A stretch of 64,000 bases of DNA from CAWGYT01 sp963826795 (GTDB taxonomy: Bacteria > Planctomycetota > Planctomycetia > Pirellulales > Pirellulaceae): positions 558,001 through 622,000 of the forward strand of contig CAWGYT010000009.1 in assembly GCA_963826795.1 (NCBI GenBank). The letters are read 5' to 3'. A program made the translations under genes and the position numbers. The notes below the pieces were generated by a model, which did no database searches, had not been told where the DNA came from, and worked only from the letters and a program-made list of their open reading frames with translations. Below, piece by piece: positions 18,915 through 28,526 of this stretch. Each line of letters starts with the position of its first letter. Positions within the stretch are counted from its first letter, which is position 1.

Positions 18915-18945
18915 AGAGCGGCAGCAGAATGCTGTCGCTCTTTTT
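18915..18945 (+). terminator. Rho-independent terminator after the FG-GAP gene
   Basis: A 10-bp stem agagcggcag / ctgtcgctct (one G-T pair) with a 7-nt loop is followed by a run of T, 20 bp after the stop codon. Confidence 0.88.
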
Positions 18946-19018
18946 AGTTGAGGCGCCAAAGCAACGATCGGCAGGTCGGATGGCGTGTCGTTTCGCGCAC
19001 ACTCGGACCGCGGGCCAC

Positions 19019-19200
19019 CTTGACGCCGACGTACCCGTCAACGCTGCAGCCATTAGACTAAGGGTCAAAGACTTGTTCCACAGCTGGATCTGCGACGCCG
19101 ACCTGGACGGCCAATTTGACAGCGGCGACCTGGGGGAAGCACTTACGGCCGGCAAGTACGACGACCCCGCCCTCAGCGCAACGTGGCGTCCCGCCGACAG
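19019..19200 (+). pseudogene. Dockerin-like cassette remnant
   Basis: In one frame this stretch reads DADVPVNAAAIRLRVKDLFH, then DADLDGQFDSGDLGEALTAG and KYDDPALSATW. It is a degraded copy of the cassette in the genes at 14731 and 17098 (DSDLDGEFSSNDLVNVFQAG, EYEDAV...). It has no start, no repeats upstream and no intact end, and it runs into the convergent kinase-FGE gene. Confidence 0.6.
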
Positions 19201-19204
19201 GCGA

Positions 19205-22200
19205 TCAGTCTTCCGGTTGCGTCCTGAAGCGGCCCAGTTGTTGATCCAGGAACGCGCTGATCGGCGGCACGAATTCATCCGGATCCGGTCGATGTCCTCC
19301 TAGATAGATCTTTTTTTCTTTGGGATCTGTTAGGAGGTTGTACAAAGGCTGAAACTCGGTCGCGTACCGTTTTGTTTCGTCGTAGCGACCGTTCACGAGT
19401 AGCTTCGGGACGTGGATCAGCGGCGCGAGGTGAACCAGACTCAATTCCGGAAGCACCCGTTTCTCCCAGCGGCCACTGAGGCCGGCGCCTTGCAGGATCA
19501 CGGCGCGATAACGGTTGTCGATCGCGGGCAGGCCGGCGATCGTGCCCCCAGCGCTCACCTGCAGAAAGGCGATCTTGCCCGTATCCAGATCGTGGCGGCC
19601 TTCCAGATAGTCCAGGCCCCGCCGCAGGTCGTGGATATGCCCCACCACCTCGGCGACATACTCGGGGGAGTCCGGCGCTGGCGCCGGTCGCCCGAGGGGC
19701 CACTCCCGCCCCAGGTACCCCTTCAGCACCACGACGAAGAGCGCTCGGCCCGAACGGACAAAGGACGCGTAGTAGTCGTTTTCGACCGACTGCGGCACTG
19801 TGCGACAGCCGAGCCCGACGTCGCCGGCAGGCACCAGATGGATGACTTGATAGGGTGTGGGAAAATGCTTCGGTAAGTAGAGGTACGCGATCACCCTCGC
19901 TCCGTCCACTCCCGCAAAGGTAATCTTTTCGCGGGTCCACTGGTCGGTCTCGATCCGCTCGTCGACTCGCGCGTCGAGCGGTGCGACATTGTCGTATGCG
20001 TACTTCGTGAGCCAAGTCTCGACCTCCGCTTCGGGCGCAGGAATGAATTCAGGGACATCTTCCTCGAGATCAAGCCACAGGTCGCTCGGATTACTGCCTT
20101 CAGCCCCCAGGTTCTTGACGCAGCGGAATCCGATGCGGTTTGAATGGTGATCGCCTGGATACGCGCCGTAGTAGGCAAACTCGTAGGCGCGGGACGCCCA
20201 CGAGGCTCCGGGGGCGAGGTATCCCTGGGACGTTCCATTCAAACACCATTCGGCGACATTGCCGGCCATATCGAAGCACCCGAAGGGACTCATGCCGAAC
20301 TTGAGGCTGCCGACCGGAATCGTCCCACGACCGGGACCGGCAAGGTTCGCTCGGCCTGCGATTCCGGTGGATATTCCCCAGGGCATCGTCATGGCGATCG
20401 GCGTCGTGTTGCCATTTCGAGCTGCTTTTTCCCATTGAAAGATTGTGGGGAGCGTCTTCCCGCGAAAGTTGGCGTAGGCCATGGCCTCGTACCACGTGAT
20501 GCCCGTAACGGGATGCTCCGCCTGTCCTTCAGGGTACGTTTGCTCCGACCACTCGCGCGGCCCAGGTAGACGCGTCTTGTCGGTCAACTCTTGCATTGCG
20601 TCGTCCCGCGAGAGCGCGCGGCCGTCTTTCAGAAACGGCTGAGTCCAGAAACGCGGATCGTGGTACCCGCCACTCGTAATGAACTCCTGATACTCGTGAT
20701 TGGTCACCTCGCATTGGTCGATAAAGAAGCCGTCCAGCTCAACCTCATCGGTCGTCACCGCGCTCCAGGCAACCAGTCGGTAAGCGCCGCCCGGCACGAA
20801 AGCCATTCCCGGCGGCGTCTCGGACGCGGCCGTCAAGGGCGCGTCCACGGCAGCCGACTCGAGAATAATGGGCGCGGCAGCATCGCCAGCGACCAAGCCC
20901 GACCAAGTTCGCTGAAACGGCGTATATCCGGCTTTTTCAACGCGGACGAGATAGTCGCCGCGGGCAATCTGGACATCGGAAATCGGTGTGGTACCGATGA
21001 AGGTAGGTCCGCTGTCAGCCGCTTCCGGACCGGCGATGAATCGCTGGGTGTAAACCCGCGCCCCGAAGGTTTCGACGTCACGGTCAACGTGTCCGAGATG
21101 AGCGGCATCAGTCGACTTACGGTGGGTTCATTCCGCAGGTAGCGGCGAACGCGTCCCGCTAGATCGTAAGCCTCGAAGTAGCGTTGCTCCGTCGCCAACC
21201 GTTCGACGACCGGAACTTGCCGCCGCGCCCAGCGCAACGCCGTCAATCGCCAGGTCGACCAGCCGACGCAAACGAAAAGGGCCGCAGTCGTCACCACGGC
21301 TAGGTTCAAACGGCGTGTCCAGCGCAGCGTCTCCCATTGCCGGACCAGGCCACGAGGCATGACCGCTGCCGCTGGCTGCTTGCCAAGCTGCGAGAGCGCA
21401 TCGGCCAGCGCGTCCATCGAGGCATAGCGATCACGCGGATCCTTGGCCAAAGCACGTCGGCAGATGGAATCGAGGCCGGCCGACAAGCCCGCAACATGCT
21501 CCGTCAGTGGCGGCGGCGGCTGCGAATGAATCTGGTCCCAGACTTCCTGCCAACTGCCCTCGAACGGTCGCCGACCGCTGAGCATTTCATAAAGAATGAC
21601 ACCCAAGCCATAAACGTCACTTGCCCGGCTCGCCTCGTCGTTCGAAGAACGGATGCGTTCGGGGGCCATGTAGGCAAGCGTTCCCAGCAGCGTGCCCGAA
21701 CCCGTCAGCTTGGGGTCGAGTTCCAGGCTGCGCCGTGCCAGACCAAAATCCATCACGATCGGCTCTTCGTCCTCACGCAGCAAGATGTTCGATGGCTTCA
21801 AATCGCGGTGCACGACGCCCGCTCGATGTGCCACGGACATCGCGCGGGCAATCTTCTGTGCAATCTGGACAGCTTCCTTCGCGGGCAGCGGCCCCGCCTG
21901 AAGTCGAGCTGAAAGCGGCTGCCCGCTGATCCACGGCATCGTCAAATACAGCGTGCCTTCAAACTCGCCAAAGTCATACACGGGGCACAGATTAGGATGA
22001 TGAAAGGTAGCGGCGATCTGCGCCTCGCGCCGAAAGCGGTCGACAACTTCCCGTGAGACATCCTGATCGAAGCGTGGCAATTTGAGGGCGACCTGTCGGC
22101 CGAGCTCGACATCTTCCGCCAAGTAAACAGTTCCCATGCCGCCGCGACCCAGTAGCTTGAGTACGCGATAGCGGCCGAATTCTGCCGGCAAATTTGGCAG

Positions 22201-22644
22201 CAGGGGCGGACTGAGCGTCGTGATGCCAGCCGATTTTGCAGGGACTGTCGAAGCATGATTCACGTCCTCCGTCACGTTCGCCAGCGCCACGTGAAGGTCA
22301 ACTTGCTCGGTTAGCGTCGACGCGTGCTGAGGGAATCTACTTGAGAATTCCTCCAGCGTCGGCTGCTCGGAAAGTTCTTCCCGCAACAAGTATTCGTGGT
22401 AGATCAGATCGACGGAGTTCTCTGCGTCGGCTTGCAAGGCAGGATAGCGATCCAGGTATTCCTCGGCCGAGCGACGGTCCCCGCGCCGCCATCGCTCTGA
22501 CTGATCAATGCGCGCAAGTCGAGATAGCTGTACGGCGTTGACTGGACCCGCCCTAGCCAAGAACAGATCTAAGTCAGGCGTTGAGATTGACCCGTTGCTC
22601 CAAAGCCAGGCGAACTCGTTTTCCAGGCTGGTGACATTATCCAT
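19205..22644 (-). CDS. Ser/Thr kinase - PEGA - FGE-sulfatase - alpha/beta hydrolase fusion, one frameshift
   Basis: Start MDNVTSLENEFAWLW overlaps the end of the sigma factor gene by 8 bp. Residues 158-425 are a Hanks kinase (GRGGMGTVY, Lys188, HRDLKPSN with Asp281, DFGLAR with Asp299). One membrane helix follows at about 447-466. Near 21061-21064 the frame breaks in a G4 run (minus strand); one extra G gives VTSKPSGARVYTQRF..., a PEGA domain. Next come an FGE/SUMF1-like domain (FFIDQCEVTNHEYQEFI, FDMAGNVAEWCLNG, RIGFRC) and a dienelactone-hydrolase-like domain (VSAGGTIAGL). The paired active-site Cys of true formylglycine-generating enzymes is not seen in the tail YPGDHHSNRIGFRC, and the usual G-x-S-x-G elbow reads QVSAG, so both extracytoplasmic domains may bind rather than catalyse. 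Corrected length about 1146 residues. Confidence 0.88.
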
Positions 22645-23227
22645 AGAATTCCGCGAGCCCCAGTTTCCTGGCTGCCCGTTCAATCCCGCGCGTCAGCTGC
22701 ATGCGGCGCACCTGGGCCAATCCGCCCAACCGTCCGGCAATGTCGTTCCAGGAGAGCCCGTCTCGGCGAAGATTGGCGAGCTGCCGTTCGTCAACGGTCA
22801 AGCGCTCGCGCAACGCCTCCAGCATCTCCGCGGTGGCGAAATTGGCGCTCGGCGTGGAGTCGTCGGCAGCGATCTGCTGCAAGACCCCGTCATCGTACTC
22901 GGTTTTTCGAGTGTCACGACAGAATTGGTATGCTTTCCTCGCTGCCGATGCCAACTTGTTACGCGTCATGCGAACCAGTAGCTGCGTCAGTTGCGCTGGG
23001 CTGTCCAGGTCGTATTGTCCGGCGGCAGTGCGAAGGAAAAAGCTGGCGAGCACCGATTGCGAGATGTCCACCGAATCGAACGTCCGCAGCAGACGCCGAT
23101 CTTCGAGATGCAACCGTACCTCCCGGCGAATGAGCGGTTCATACTTCCGCACCAGCTCGGCCGCCGCTTCTTGATCGCCGCCTCGGATACGACGCACCGT
23201 TTCGCTGAAATCGTTGGAACGGGACAT
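22637..23227 (-). CDS. ECF-type RNA polymerase sigma factor
   Basis: 196 residues from MSRSNDFSETVRRIRGGDQE. Region 2 spans EAAAELVRKYEPLIRREVRL to LVRMTRNKLASAARKAYQF, and region 4 includes LANLRRDGLSWNDIAGRLGG followed by LAQVRRMQLTRGIERAARKL. The kinase fusion starts inside its last codons (ATGGATAA, 8-bp overlap), so the two are translationally coupled. This is the usual planctomycete pairing in which the kinase probably controls the sigma factor. The start is set at the Met before SNDF; an upstream in-frame Met exists but adds no recognisable sequence. Confidence 0.92.
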   Translation of the reverse strand: MSRSNDFSETVRRIRGGDQEAAAELVRKYEPLIRREVRLHLEDRRLLRTFDSVDISQSVLASFFLRTAAGQYDLDSPAQLTQLLVRMTRNKLASAARKAYQFCRDTRKTEYDDGVLQQIAADDSTPSANFATAEMLEALRERLTVDERQLANLRRDGLSWNDIAGRLGGLAQVRRMQLTRGIERAARKLGLAEFYG

Positions 23228-23344
23228 CGAGTAGGTCGCCCTTGAAAAGGGTCGGGCACGCCGACCTGCGTTCATCATACAACGCGGCCGAAAGGAAATA
23301 TAGTGACTTTACGCGTTTCCCCGCCGTTCCGTGACCAAGACAAA

Positions 23345-24000
23345 AGGGATCGCGGTAGGGACGACCGTTACCGGTCGCCCCCCGCACAGATCCGTACGTG
23401 AAGAACTACCTCATACGGCTCCTCCGTCAGGTCAAACGATCACGAAACGAGTTTCGCTACCAGTCGTCATTGCCGTGCCATGTGAGTGACACGAAATCCG
23501 GCACTGTGTCCGGCATGTCCACGGCAGATCGACAACAGTTCCCTTCGGTGACTCCCTTTCCTCGACGGACTCCGCCACTGCGGATGCAGTTTCGTTCGCC
23601 CGCGTCGTCAGTAATACGAAGTCATCTGACTTCCCATCCACGTCCATGCCAGCCGTGCCCTCAGTGAGGTTCGCTGACCGTCCTCGACGTCGCCGCCAAG
23701 GAGCCGATGGGATCTCCCGGTTCTCGCGCTTGGAGTTTCCATACATGCACCAGGTCTTCGACTCCGTCGCGTCCGCGGGGTGCTCGCCAGCGAGCGCACC
23801 CAACGGTGTTGCCTTCCGCCACCTGAACGACGTCGGCACGCGAGATGAAAATCTTTCGGAGCTCAATACTGGGCCTGCGTGTACCCCTGCCGTTGCTACA
23901 CCCACCGTGTTGCCACGATCAGCGTACGACTCAGGGCCAGCGTGCCGGGCTAGGGCTTCGCTGTAAGACTCTTTCATTCTCAACTCCAAGCCGGTTTATC
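23345..24000 (-). other. Degenerate group II intron lacking its reverse transcriptase
   Basis: On the minus strand the 3' end has a recognisable domain V hairpin (gagccgtatgag...cgtacggatc, about 23388-23422) followed by a domain VI-like hairpin (gggcgaccggtaacggtcg, about 23352-23384). Upstream, a frame beginning MKESYSEALARHAGPESYAD and containing YGNSKRENREIPSAP and MDVDGKSDDFVLLTTR resembles the leader that precedes intron-encoded reverse transcriptases in bacterial group II introns. The reverse transcriptase itself (about 1.2 kb) is missing: the leader joins almost directly to domain V. The 5' GUGYG boundary was not found, so the 5' limit is approximate and probably truncated. Confidence 0.6.
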
Positions 24001-24205
24001 CCGGCGCTTTCTCAGGTCTTTTTATTTTGGAAACCGGGGGAATTAGCGAAGGTTTTCATCACGTCCCGAGGGGAGCCGCTTGTTATTGCCAACGTTGATC
24101 AGGAAATCGGATAGATCGTGGCCGCGACTGGCGACGCGAGTCGCTTCCCTGATCTTCCTAGAATTCCGACGTAAAAAGTCCTGACCCCTTTAGATCCCGC
24201 GCCGT

Positions 24206-24240
24206 GCGAACTTGACACCAAAAAACGGATCTGACCCCGC
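24206..24240 (+). repeat. Dispersed repeat, second direct copy
   Basis: gaacttgacaccaaaaaacg followed by gatctgaccccgcc repeats the element at 16548-16580. The two copies bracket the second kinase module and the secreted-protein genes. Confidence 0.85.
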
Positions 24241-24289
24241 CCCCCCTTGCCCCCCTGCAAAATCGAAGCCTTGTCGGCTGCGCCTGACC

Positions 24290-24510
24290 CCGTACCGCTC
24301 CGTCAGGCCGTAGCCCCCGTTACGCCGTAGCCCCCGTCGCGCAGACGGGGGGCGAACCCGTCCCCCAGCCGACCTCGCCAGGCAGGCCTCGCATCCACGC
24401 CGCGCCACCCCCGCTCTCCGCGAGCGGGGCTACGGCGCTAGCGGCGCTACGGCGCGAGCGGGGCTACGGCGGTGAGCGGGGCTACGGCGCGAGCGGGGCT
24501 ACGGCGCGAC
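24290..24510 (+). repeat. GC-rich short repeats (gcgagcggggctacgg)
   Basis: Four to five imperfect copies of gcgagcggggctacggc lie between about 24415 and 24510, with inverted relatives (gccgtagcccccgt) at about 24306-24345. They overlap the last codons of the truncated integrase and may mark the deletion endpoint. Confidence 0.8.
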
Positions 24511-25045
24511 CCCGCGCCTTGCTCCGGCCTGCCCTGAGATTGGGGACCGTTTGGATCGCGTGGTAGACACTCGCGTCCACCAGTTCGACGGACACGGCCC
24601 ACTTGAACATCCGCTTCACCACGCCAGCCTGGTCGTTGATGGAGGTCCGGCTGTGGCCACGATCAACCCAGCGTTCCATCAGCGACCTCAGCTTCAGAGG
24701 GCTGAAGTCGTTCGCCTGGATTTCGCCGTAGAGTTGACGAACATCCCTGAGCGTCGGCTTGAGATTGTTGGCCGCGCATCGCCGCGTCCCGGTGGCCCCG
24801 TCGTACTCGACGCAGTGGTCCCAGTACGCCGCCAGCAGCTCGACCATGCTGACGTTGCGAGCCTGCGGTCGGAGCGGCGTCGGATCGACGTGCGTGACGC
24901 GCCACTCCGCGATCAATCGGGCATCGCGGTTCTTCGACTCCGCCGTGCCGTAATTACCTAGGTCGTGGTCCTTGCCATTGATTCGGACACGCGCTCGGCC
25001 CGTGGCACGGTGCAAGATGGATTGAGGGACGGGGGATCGCGGCAT
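24482..25045 (-). pseudogene. Tyrosine recombinase (integrase), catalytic domain lost
   Basis: Begins MPRSPVPQSILHRATGRARV after ccggaag. The N-terminal part (INGKDHDLGNYGTAESKNRD) is the DNA-binding arm of planctomycete phage-type integrases, and a SAM-like core-binding domain follows (VSMVELLAAYWDHCVEYDGA to VKRMFKWAVSVELVDASVYH). The protein stops after about 187 residues in repeat DNA (RSKARGRAVAPLAP), just where the R-H-R-Y catalytic domain should begin. It lies 119 bp from tRNA-Val, a common attachment site, so this is probably the stub of an integrated element that has been lost. Confidence 0.82.
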
Positions 25046-25161
25046 AGAAGGCACTTCCGGGGTCTCGCGGTAGGACTACCACGGTTCTTGACCTCCGGGA
25101 AGCAGGTGCCGCCACTCACTGGGCGAGCGATAAGTCGTTTCGCGGCAATGACTTACAGATC

Positions 25162-25237
<76 letters not shown>

Positions 25238-25282
25238 CCGAAACATTCGGTCTGGTAATCTACTGGTCCCCCCTGTGGGATG

Positions 25283-26182
25283 TCAATCGGGGCCTTTGGG
25301 GGCGCGAGAGGCGGCCGCGTGGGGTGGTCGGGGGACGCCCGTGAGGTGCGGGACCAGCGGCGGAAGTACCTCCGTGGCCCGGCCCGCCAGCAAGCCCCCG
25401 CCGGTGCCCTCCGCCAGCGCCGTGAAACGGGTTGGCTCCGGGTTGACTTCGAAAATCACGCTTCCTTGGCGGGCGGCCTGCTGGGCGATCAGATTCGGCA
25501 AATTCGTCGCGCCGGACGTGCCGACCACCAGCAGCAGGTCCGCTCGCTCAGCCGCGCGGAGCGACGAATCGAAGTGGAAGTTCTCCTCGTCGTAGTATTC
25601 GTCGAACCACAGCACGTGCGGTCGCGCCCAGCCACCACACGCCGGACAGCGGAGCGCCGACCGCTCAACTTCCGACATCGGTTGGTCACGGTCTCGGGAA
25701 AGGGTCAACAAGGCCTCTCGCGGCAGTGGCCAAGGCGGCTTGCCACACGCCTCGGCGCACCTCGCCTGGCGCAGATTCCCGTGGATCTGGTAGACTCTCG
25801 CCGGATCATTGCCGGCCATCAGATGCAGGCCGTCGACGTTTTGGGTGATCAGTTGAAACCGGTCTCCCAAAGCGCTCTCCAAGTCCGCGACGCTCAAATG
25901 CGCGGGGTTCGGCTGAGCGTGACGGTACGTCCGGATACGATCGAGATAGAACGACCACACAAGCTCGGGCTGGCGGCGAAACATGGCCTCGGTCGCCAAT
26001 TCTTGAGCCACATAGTTCCGTGAGCCAATCGTCCAGTAGCCCTCCGCGCCGCGAAACGTTGGAATCCCGCTTTCCGCCGAAATCCCGGCCCCGGTTAAGA
26101 CGACCAAGCGCCCCGCACGCGCTCGAAAGCGGCTCAACGCGTCACTCCAAGCGGCACTCAACCTTAATTCGAACGCGGTCAT
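25283..26182 (-). CDS. NAD-dependent protein deacylase (SIR2/sirtuin family)
   Basis: 299 residues from MTAFELRLSAAWSDALSRFR; the open frame continues 207 nt upstream with unstructured sequence, and ggggagg lies 11 nt before the chosen ATG. Sirtuin motifs appear in order: GAGISAESGIPTFRG (NAD binding), ITQNVDGLH, YQIHGN with the catalytic His, a four-Cys zinc site (RCAEAC and RCPACGG), RPHVLWFDE, VGTSGATNLPN and FEVNPEP. It removes acyl groups from Lys residues using NAD. The C-terminal tail is Pro/Arg-rich. The divergent nucleotidyltransferase starts 161 bp away, so promoters for both are expected between them. Confidence 0.93.
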   Translation of the reverse strand: MTAFELRLSAAWSDALSRFRARAGRLVVLTGAGISAESGIPTFRGAEGYWTIGSRNYVAQELATEAMFRRQPELVWSFYLDRIRTYRHAQPNPAHLSVADLESALGDRFQLITQNVDGLHLMAGNDPARVYQIHGNLRQARCAEACGKPPWPLPREALLTLSRDRDQPMSEVERSALRCPACGGWARPHVLWFDEYYDEENFHFDSSLRAAERADLLLVVGTSGATNLPNLIAQQAARQGSVIFEVNPEPTRFTALAEGTGGGLLAGRATEVLPPLVPHLTGVPRPPHAAASRAPKGPD

Positions 26183-26343
26183 GATCCCGTTTGCCCTCCC
26201 CGCCTTGACCCTATCATAATCAACACTCGTGGCGTTGCCTGCCGCAGTTGGACGTCCCCCTCGCGCACCGCGACCCCGATCACGCGGCACTCCGATTCGA
26301 TCGTTCGTGAACCCGATCCCCGATACTTGATATCCAATCCCCG

Positions 26344-27051
26344 ATGCACGATGCGATGCCCATCGAAACAAAACCTCCCAGACGCCCACGATTCTCCAGT
26401 TTTGCCATTATTCCTGCGGCGGGCGTCTCCGCTCGGATGGGAACGGCGAAACTCCTTCTGCCGTGGCAGGGCGAGACGCTGATCGAGGCGGTTTTGCGGC
26501 GTTGGTTGGCGAGCCGAATCGACCGGGTGGTGGTCGTCGTGCGGCCGGACGATCGGGCGCTGCAGCGTCGGCTGGCCGACTGGCCGATTGAGCTCGTGGT
26601 GCCGCCCGCGGCGACGGCCGAGATGAAAGAGTCGGTCCGTTGCGGCCTGAATCGACTTGCGCAGCGAGATGTCGCGGATGATTCGGACGTTTGGCTTGTG
26701 GCTCCAGCCGACCTGCCTTTTCTTCGCACCGCAACGATTGAGGCGTTGCTCGAGGCACACGATCCGGCTCGACCCGCGATCCTGATTCCGACGGCGGGCG
26801 GTCGGCGGGGCCATCCGGTACTGTTCCCGTGGAGTCTGGCAACCGAAGTGGATCGACTTCCGCCCGACCAGGGGCTGAATGCTTTGCGGACCCAATTTGA
26901 ATGTCGCGAGCTGCCGGTGTCGGCGGTCGAGGAGCTGGCGGACGTGGACGAGCCCGAGGAGTATCGCCGATTGGCGGCGGGGCAGTGGCCGGCTGGACGG
27001 TTCGCCACCGCGGGCCCCGTCCGGATAGACCCTCGCCGGCCGGGCCCTTAG
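26344..27051 (+). CDS. MobA/MocA-like nucleotidyltransferase
   Basis: 235 residues. The N-terminal signature AIIPAAGVSARMGTAKLLLP is the NTP-transferase loop of MobA/MocA enzymes; VWLVAPADLPFL contains the metal-binding Asp, and GHPVLFPWSLATEVDRLPPD is the family's C-terminal block. The closest families are MocA (molybdenum cofactor cytidylyl/guanylyltransferases) and related nucleotidyltransferases; the substrate cannot be fixed, as no molybdoenzyme gene is nearby. Start is uncertain: ATG codons at 26344 and 26356 are both in frame and neither has a good ribosome-binding site. Confidence 0.85.
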   Translation: MHDAMPIETKPPRRPRFSSFAIIPAAGVSARMGTAKLLLPWQGETLIEAVLRRWLASRIDRVVVVVRPDDRALQRRLADWPIELVVPPAATAEMKESVRCGLNRLAQRDVADDSDVWLVAPADLPFLRTATIEALLEAHDPARPAILIPTAGGRRGHPVLFPWSLATEVDRLPPDQGLNALRTQFECRELPVSAVEELADVDEPEEYRRLAAGQWPAGRFATAGPVRIDPRRPGP

Positions 27052-27097
27052 AATACGAAGGAATTGATCGCTCGCCGCCCCTCAGGAGACTCGCAAA

Positions 27098-27796
27098 ATG
27101 CTTCGCTCTTCGAAACGCATTGCCACGACGGCCCTTGTTCTCGTCAGCTTCGCCCCGGGGCTCGCCTTAAACTGCCTCGGGGGTCAGCCCGACTCGGCGC
27201 TGAAGGGGCACTATCTGGAGGCCCGCACGTGCCAGGTTTACACGGGTCCTTGCTTCGCGAACGGCGAGATGGGAATGGCCGGGAAGGACGCGGTCCTGGC
27301 CTGGAAAGTGCAGCAGGGACAACGTCATGGGGTGGACCTGAGCGGCCTGTCGGTCGCCTTGATCGTACGGGCTTCGCATACGCTGGGACATCAGGGTTTC
27401 GAGAACGCCCGCTCAATCCGCTCGCTGATCTTCGTGGACGAGGCGGCCAACGAGTTGCAGCGGAGCGCGTTGATTGAGTTTGTGCGGGAGCAAACGGGAA
27501 CGGCGACGGTGGACTTAACGCGGGTCGAAGCCGCCCCGATTCGCATGTCGTTGGACCTGGCTGATCTGACGGGCGAGCTGCAGGTTGGGGAACAAGTGAC
27601 GCTGAAGGCGCGCAAGGCGCGTCCGGACGACTGCATTTGCAGCAACGAGTCGGCGTTCTATCCGCCGCTGACACGTTTGGCAGGATTCGTGCCGGGCGTC
27701 ACGCAGGAAGGCGATGTCCGCGCCCGCTCGCTGGGGACACGCTGGTCCATTCCCGACACGCGTACCGCCTACCTCGGTACGTTCGCTGCGGAATAG
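27098..27796 (+). CDS. Exported DUF1326 protein
   Basis: 232 residues with aggaga 9 nt before the ATG. A signal peptide (SKRIATTALVLVSFAPGLAL) is followed by the DUF1326 core: GHYLEARTCQVYTGPCFANG, then EMGMAGKDAVLAWKVQQGQR and GVDLSGLSVALIVRASHTLG. A short Cys pair (DDCICSNESAF) occurs late and could bind metal. The function of DUF1326 is unknown. It starts a run of three exported or secreted proteins on the plus strand (spacing 58 bp, then a 14-bp overlap), so an operon is likely. Confidence 0.85.
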   Translation: MLRSSKRIATTALVLVSFAPGLALNCLGGQPDSALKGHYLEARTCQVYTGPCFANGEMGMAGKDAVLAWKVQQGQRHGVDLSGLSVALIVRASHTLGHQGFENARSIRSLIFVDEAANELQRSALIEFVREQTGTATVDLTRVEAAPIRMSLDLADLTGELQVGEQVTLKARKARPDDCICSNESAFYPPLTRLAGFVPGVTQEGDVRARSLGTRWSIPDTRTAYLGTFAAE

Positions 27797-27854
27797 AATA
27801 AGCGCCCACCCGGACACGAACCGCAACTTTGAAAGCAAAAATGAGGTGAATCGC

Positions 27855-28526
27855 ATGCGAATAGTCTCTGCGCTCGTCGTTTTCCTGATGGGAGGGTCGC
27901 TGGTTGCGCATCTCGCGGCGGAGGAGTATCGTGTCGAGCCGCTGAAGGAGGCCGCCCCGGCCGATGAGCTCGCACCCGAAATTGCCGCCCAGCTTGCGCC
28001 GACTGGAGTGCGAGTGGTCGAGGGCGAGAATCGCACGATCTATGAGATTTGGCCCTGCAAACAGTGGAAGGTGGCCGCCGACTTCCAGGCGACTTTGGAG
28101 CGACTCTATCCCTTTGAGCCGGGTCAATTGATGGGGGCGGTGCGACTTCGCCGGCGAGGGAGCGATTTCCGCGAGCAGGATATTTCGCGAGGCGTCTACA
28201 CGCTGCGATATGCGCTTCAGCCGGTCGATGGAAATCACGTCGGCACGTCGCCCACCCGCGACTTCCTGCTGATGGTCGCGGCCGACGAAGATACTTCACC
28301 GGAGAACATGTCACCCGAGCAGCTCGTCAAGCTGAGCGCCGCGGCGGCGGGATCCAGTCATCCCGCCATGCTGTGCCTGCAGAAAACAGCGGACGAATCG
28401 GCCGATCCGGCGCTGCGCCATCTGGAGGGTCCGGACTGGTGGGTGTTGCGTCTGAGCAGCATGGCGGGCGAGGCCGGTGGTCAGTTGCCCCTGGACTTGG
28501 TGGTCGTCGGACATGCGCAAGAATAG
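27855..28526 (+). CDS. Exported protein of unknown function
   Basis: 223 residues from MRIVSALVVFLMGGSLVAHL (signal peptide, cleavage near AA-EE), with gaggtga 7 nt upstream. The mature part has YEIWPCKQWKVAADF, an immunoglobulin-like beta stretch (MGAVRLRRRGSDFREQDISR, GVYTLRYALQPVDG) and the end LPLDLVVVGHAQE. This pattern, an exported protein of about 220 residues with a late GVYTLRY strand, recurs in planctomycete genomes, but I know no function for it. The next gene begins inside its last codons. Confidence 0.75.
   Translation: MRIVSALVVFLMGGSLVAHLAAEEYRVEPLKEAAPADELAPEIAAQLAPTGVRVVEGENRTIYEIWPCKQWKVAADFQATLERLYPFEPGQLMGAVRLRRRGSDFREQDISRGVYTLRYALQPVDGNHVGTSPTRDFLLMVAADEDTSPENMSPEQLVKLSAAAAGSSHPAMLCLQKTADESADPALRHLEGPDWWVLRLSSMAGEAGGQLPLDLVVVGHAQE

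Noticed and set aside
23432..23989. 185-codon protein gene on the minus strand
   Set aside because: Its sequence is the leader region of group II intron ORFs and overlaps predicted ribozyme sequence; I treat it as part of the intron relic.
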